This document shows, piece after piece, positions 60,942-64,000 of a DNA stretch of 64,000 nt. The translations under genes and the position numbers were made by a program. Below the pieces are notes generated by a model, which was not told the origin of the DNA, searched no databases, and was given only the letters and a program-made list of their open reading frames with translations. The stretch is from an uncultured Kiloniellaceae bacterium (GTDB lineage: Bacteria; Pseudomonadota; Alphaproteobacteria; Kiloniellales; Kiloniellaceae): assembly GCA_947500035.1 (NCBI GenBank), contig CANMQP010000005.1:186001-250000 (forward strand), given 5' to 3'. How positions within the stretch are numbered: position 1 is the stretch's first letter; every line of letters starts with the position of its first letter.

Positions 60942-61738
60942 CCCAGGCGGACATGAACAGCGAAGAAACCCTGAACGTGAAAGTACAGCCTCTGCGGATG
61001 CTGCGCCCTGCCTCAACCAAGGCTGCACGCCCGGCTGCGTCGCCCAACGCCTGGATGGTGACCTTCACAGATCTGGTCGCATTGATGCTGACCTTTTTCG
61101 TTCTCTTGTATTCGATGTCCAGCCTCGACCTGGTGAAATGGCAAAACCTAACCGGTTCCCTGGCGGAGAGTTTGGACAGCGTCGAGGACTCCACGGTCGT
61201 TGAGCCCAAGTCGCAACTGGACATTGTTCCCGTCAAGTCCATACCTGGAACCGATCTGGACTATCTGGCGAACGTTCTTTCGGAACGCTTGGAAGAGGAT
61301 GCGGTTTTGAGAGACGCAGGCTTTGTCAATCTCGGTGACCGCCTGATCGTGTCTTTACCCGACGCGCTCGTCTTCGAGGGGGAGACCAATGAATTGGGGG
61401 TGGCGGCGGAACGCACGATGTTTGCTTTAGGGGGGCTTTTTCGGAGCCTTTCGAACAGCGTCGAGATTGTCAGCTATCCAATCGACGACCTGAACCCGGA
61501 CGCTGTTGGCGCAGAGCGAGAAGCCGTCTGGACGCAAACCCTGAGCCGCTCGATCCGTCTGGCGCACCTGTTGGAAGAGGCGGGCTATGCTGGAAGCATT
61601 CGCCCGCGCGGCGTCGCGCTGACACCCCAAGCATTCGACGCTCAGGCGCCAGAGGCCGATGCGACGGGGCAGGGTGCCCAAGCTTCGGTTCAGCGCCGCT
61701 TTGATGTGATTCTGCTCGATACCGCGGGGGAGAGATGA
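60938..61738 (+). CDS. MotB-like protein with ion-binding aspartate
   Basis: 266 residues. Membrane segment NAWMVTFTDLVALMLTFFVLLYSMS contains the ion-binding aspartate (D45). The C-terminal OmpA-like domain is recognisable but divergent (LPDALVFEGETNELGVAAERTMFALGGLF, EAVWTQTLSRSIRLAHLLEEAGY). No MotA gene is in the window. It may form an ion-driven stator or a secondary complex with the paralogue at 60225. Its stop overlaps the next start (ATGA). Confidence 0.82.
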   Translation: MTQADMNSEETLNVKVQPLRMLRPASTKAARPAASPNAWMVTFTDLVALMLTFFVLLYSMSSLDLVKWQNLTGSLAESLDSVEDSTVVEPKSQLDIVPVKSIPGTDLDYLANVLSERLEEDAVLRDAGFVNLGDRLIVSLPDALVFEGETNELGVAAERTMFALGGLFRSLSNSVEIVSYPIDDLNPDAVGAEREAVWTQTLSRSIRLAHLLEEAGYAGSIRPRGVALTPQAFDAQAPEADATGQGAQASVQRRFDVILLDTAGER

Positions 61739-64000
61739 TGCGCGGACTGCGCCTTGTCCGGCTTTGGTTGGCCTTTTTCCTGCTGACGGCAACCTCGGGA
61801 TTTAGTCTGGCCGCAGAGACCATTGCGGTCCGTGGCGGTGTTCATCCGGACTTTGCCCGGATTGTGTTTGATACTCCGCCCGAAGCGGCCTTCACTGTTC
61901 AGGCGGAGAAGGACGCCGTCATAGTGCGTTTTCAAGTTGGCGCTGACTATGACTTGTCCGCTGCGCAGAGGGCCTTGTTCCGTTACATCGGCACTGGGAC
62001 GGTCAGCGCCGAAGGGCGTGAAGTCCGCTTTCCCTTCAAGAGAGAATTCGACGTCCGATCCGCGCGGATCGACGGCAAAGTCGTGGTCGACCTCTACGCA
62101 CAGCGGGCAGCTGAACGGCGCATCCGGGTGCGCGCGGGTGAACACCCGACCTACAGCCGCATCGTGTTTGATTGGGACAGGCCGGTCGCGGCGCGCCTGG
62201 AACAGTCTGAGGGCGAAGCCACTGTCGTGTTCGACCAGGCGGTGGAGTTTGGTCTGGAGCGCGTGCAAAGGAATTTACCGGCTGGAATCACCGGCGTTTC
62301 CGTGCCGAAGTCCGACAAAGGAAGCAGGGTCGCGATTCAGGCACCTGAAAATTCAACCTTCCGGCTATTTCGCGATGGCAACAAAACTGTCCTGGATGTA
62401 ACACGCCCAACGCAAGAACAAACGGCCGAGGTCAAGAAGGCTGAACCTGAACAGACCGCGGGCAAGGCACCGGTAAACGCGGCTGCTCCTAAGGCGGCTG
62501 CAAGCCCTGAAAACACCAACGATCCTGTGGCGTCCGCCGTTGAGAAACCGACATCGCTTCTGCCACAAAAGCCGCAAGCTGATCCAACTGGATCTGCGGG
62601 AACGACGGGCATCACACCGGGTGCCGCCGCAACGCCGAATGCCGCTGCAAAGCAGGAGCCCGCAGTGCAAGACACTGCTGCCAATCCGCTCGAGCAGGAA
62701 GACAAGAAAGCCATGAGCCGGCCTGCCGGCGAGGAGACGGCGGCGGCGGCCCGTCTGGCCAGGGGCGTGGTGCGCTTCGCGACGCCGGAGAGTATTCGTG
62801 CGGCTGCTGCAGCACAGCGGGCGGGCGCCCCGATACCCGAAGACAATCTTGTCACTCTTGATGCCTTCCGGACCGAACTCAATGTCGAGGCGGCACTTGC
62901 TCAGGGACAGGATGTCGGGGGTGCGGCAGGCCTTGTGATGCTGGCAGACGATCCGGATCTGCCACAGCTTACACCGGCGCCAGGAAAAACACCGGAACCC
63001 ATCGAGCCGACCGTATTGAAGTTCGGCTGGGATCGCGAAACCGGCGCGGCCGCTTTTCGGCGCGGCAACCGTCTGTGGCTGGTTTTCGACCGGCTTGGTC
63101 CTTTCGACCTGACCCGGCAACTGCGCAGGATTGCGCCTCATCTGGAGCCAATCGACCGTGTGCCGGTCCAGGGCGGTACCGCCGTGCGACTGACGCTGCC
63201 GCCGCTCTTTGCGCCGCGTTTGGCCTTCAACGACAATGTCTGGACCGTCGATATCAGACGGCGCGTGCCATTGCCCGAAGACGCCGTTTCGGTATCTGTC
63301 ACCAATGGGGCACAGGGACCTGAAGTCGTTTTCACACGTGGCAATGCACGGACTCTCTTGTCTATCGCAGATCCCGATCTGAATGACCGCATCATCGTTG
63401 CGCCGGTCCGGCAGCCGGGCCTTGGGGTCGCGTCCGTACAGCAGTTCGCGCAGTTCAGAGCTCTTGTCAGCTATCAGGGCGTGGTGCTGCAGCCGACCGC
63501 TGAAGGCCTTGCCATGAGTCTCGAGAAGCGAGGTGTCGTGGTCTCGGGACGTGAGCCGCTCCAGGTCTCCGGTTCCGACGCCCGCGCCTTGCCCAGCACC
63601 GGGGAGCGCAACCCGCTGGCGGGCGGATCAATGTTCGATCTGGAACAGGCCCGGCGCGGAGGTGACGAGGACTTCACCGCCAACAAGCAGGAACTCCAGC
63701 GCGATGTGGTGCGCAGGGACGCAAACAAGGTCGGGATAGCGAGACTGGATCTGGCGCGCTTCTACTTCGGCCATGGCCGGGCGCCGGAGGCGCTGGGAAT
63801 GCTGCGCCTGCTCGACGCGGAAAATCCTGCCCTCGCGACGGACCCGGAAGTGGTGATGATGAAGGGGGCCAGCCAGTTTCTGACCGACAACTTCGATGAA
63901 GCCGCCCGCAACCTGGCGCATCCGGCGTTGGTCGGCGAGCGGGAGGCGGTGCTGTGGCAGTCGGCTCTTGCGGCAAAAGATCAGGACTGGGAAGCGGCCG
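61735..64000 (+). CDS. Secreted TPR-like flagellar-locus protein, 5' part
   Basis: 755 residues before the window ends; no stop seen. The gene starts ATGATG at the motB-like stop. A signal peptide (LRLVRLWLAFFLLTATSGFSLAAE) is followed by repeated beta-rich segments with the pattern (V/I)RAGEHP-YSRIVFDW (about 30-55 and 120-145), a proline- and alanine-rich linker (about 230-330), another beta-rich part (about 420-620), and TPR-like helices from about 660. Probably a periplasmic scaffold for motility; no specific function can be assigned. Confidence 0.7.
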   Translation, partial: MMRGLRLVRLWLAFFLLTATSGFSLAAETIAVRGGVHPDFARIVFDTPPEAAFTVQAEKDAVIVRFQVGADYDLSAAQRALFRYIGTGTVSAEGREVRFPFKREFDVRSARIDGKVVVDLYAQRAAERRIRVRAGEHPTYSRIVFDWDRPVAARLEQSEGEATVVFDQAVEFGLERVQRNLPAGITGVSVPKSDKGSRVAIQAPENSTFRLFRDGNKTVLDVTRPTQEQTAEVKKAEPEQTAGKAPVNAAAPKAAASPENTNDPVASAVEKPTSLLPQKPQADPTGSAGTTGITPGAAATPNAAAKQEPAVQDTAANPLEQEDKKAMSRPAGEETAAAARLARGVVRFATPESIRAAAAAQRAGAPIPEDNLVTLDAFRTELNVEAALAQGQDVGGAAGLVMLADDPDLPQLTPAPGKTPEPIEPTVLKFGWDRETGAAAFRRGNRLWLVFDRLGPFDLTRQLRRIAPHLEPIDRVPVQGGTAVRLTLPPLFAPRLAFNDNVWTVDIRRRVPLPEDAVSVSVTNGAQGPEVVFTRGNARTLLSIADPDLNDRIIVAPVRQPGLGVASVQQFAQFRALVSYQGVVLQPTAEGLAMSLEKRGVVVSGREPLQVSGSDARALPSTGERNPLAGGSMFDLEQARRGGDEDFTANKQELQRDVVRRDANKVGIARLDLARFYFGHGRAPEALGMLRLLDAENPALATDPEVVMMKGASQFLTDNFDEAARNLAHPALVGEREAVLWQSALAAKDQDWEAA

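Noticed and set aside
59868-61028. 386-codon minus-strand frame opposite cheZ and the MotB-like genes
   Set aside because: It runs antisense to three recognisable genes and has no domain of its own.

Overview
The window looks like chromosomal DNA of a flagellated alphaproteobacterium, probably a Rhodospirillales relative. Signs of this are many flagellins with sigma-54-type promoters and Caulobacter-like upstream inverted repeats, a FliX homologue, a CtrA-type box (TTAA-N7-TTAA), a CheL-type rod-binding protein, a MotE-type protein, and DksA with a single cysteine in its zinc-finger region. Coding density is high outside the flagellin region. I saw no tRNA, rRNA, insertion sequence or CRISPR array.

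Layout. 1-5016 is a surface-glycan type cluster: two tandem beta-propeller glycosidase-like proteins (the first cut by the window edge), a GNAT acetyltransferase, a methyltransferase, rfbA and a DegT-type aminotransferase. 5017-13541 is a flagellin array: six full-length flagellins in two subfamilies, one decayed fragment, sigma-54 promoters with CGGCA-N5-TGCC inverted repeats, and a 50-nt leader repeated before every subfamily-2 gene. 13570-18708 holds a MetE-like protein divergent from a cobalamin-riboswitch operon (DUF1636 protein plus an ABC importer). 18705-22285 has a YggS-type PLP protein, two membrane proteins and a LysR regulator. 22378-28975 has a TAXI-TRAP transporter with a sulfatase, then an aldo/keto reductase and an exported SUMF1-domain protein. 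29100-38291 is mixed metabolism and regulation, including a Tat-exported class D beta-lactamase, a GST/LysE pair, a dehalogenase-like hydrolase with a tartrate-dehydrogenase-like enzyme, three regulators and two methyltransferases. 38292-41601 is a bufferin-type RiPP operon (YHS protein, DUF2282 precursor, DUF692 enzyme, DUF2063 partner, DoxX). 42026-64000 is the main flagellar/chemotaxis locus: mini-flagellin, flaG, fliD, fliS; fliW, flgL, flgK, flgN-like, cheL-like, flgI; fliX, dksA; flgF-flgG-flgA-flgH; fliL, fliM, a DUF6468-like protein, a motE-like protein, cheY, cheZ, a MotB-like pair, and a long TPR-like secreted protein that runs off the window.

The strongest unusual signal is at 42273-42455. 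A 60-codon ORF keeps the full flagellin regulatory package (upstream repeat block, sigma-54 promoter, about 124-nt leader with the conserved 50 nt), but encodes only the first 39 and last 21 residues of a flagellin, joined in frame. It leads a flaG-fliD-fliS gene run. Either it is a flagellin whose middle was deleted and whose promoter now serves the cap operon, or it is a functional D0-only mini-flagellin.
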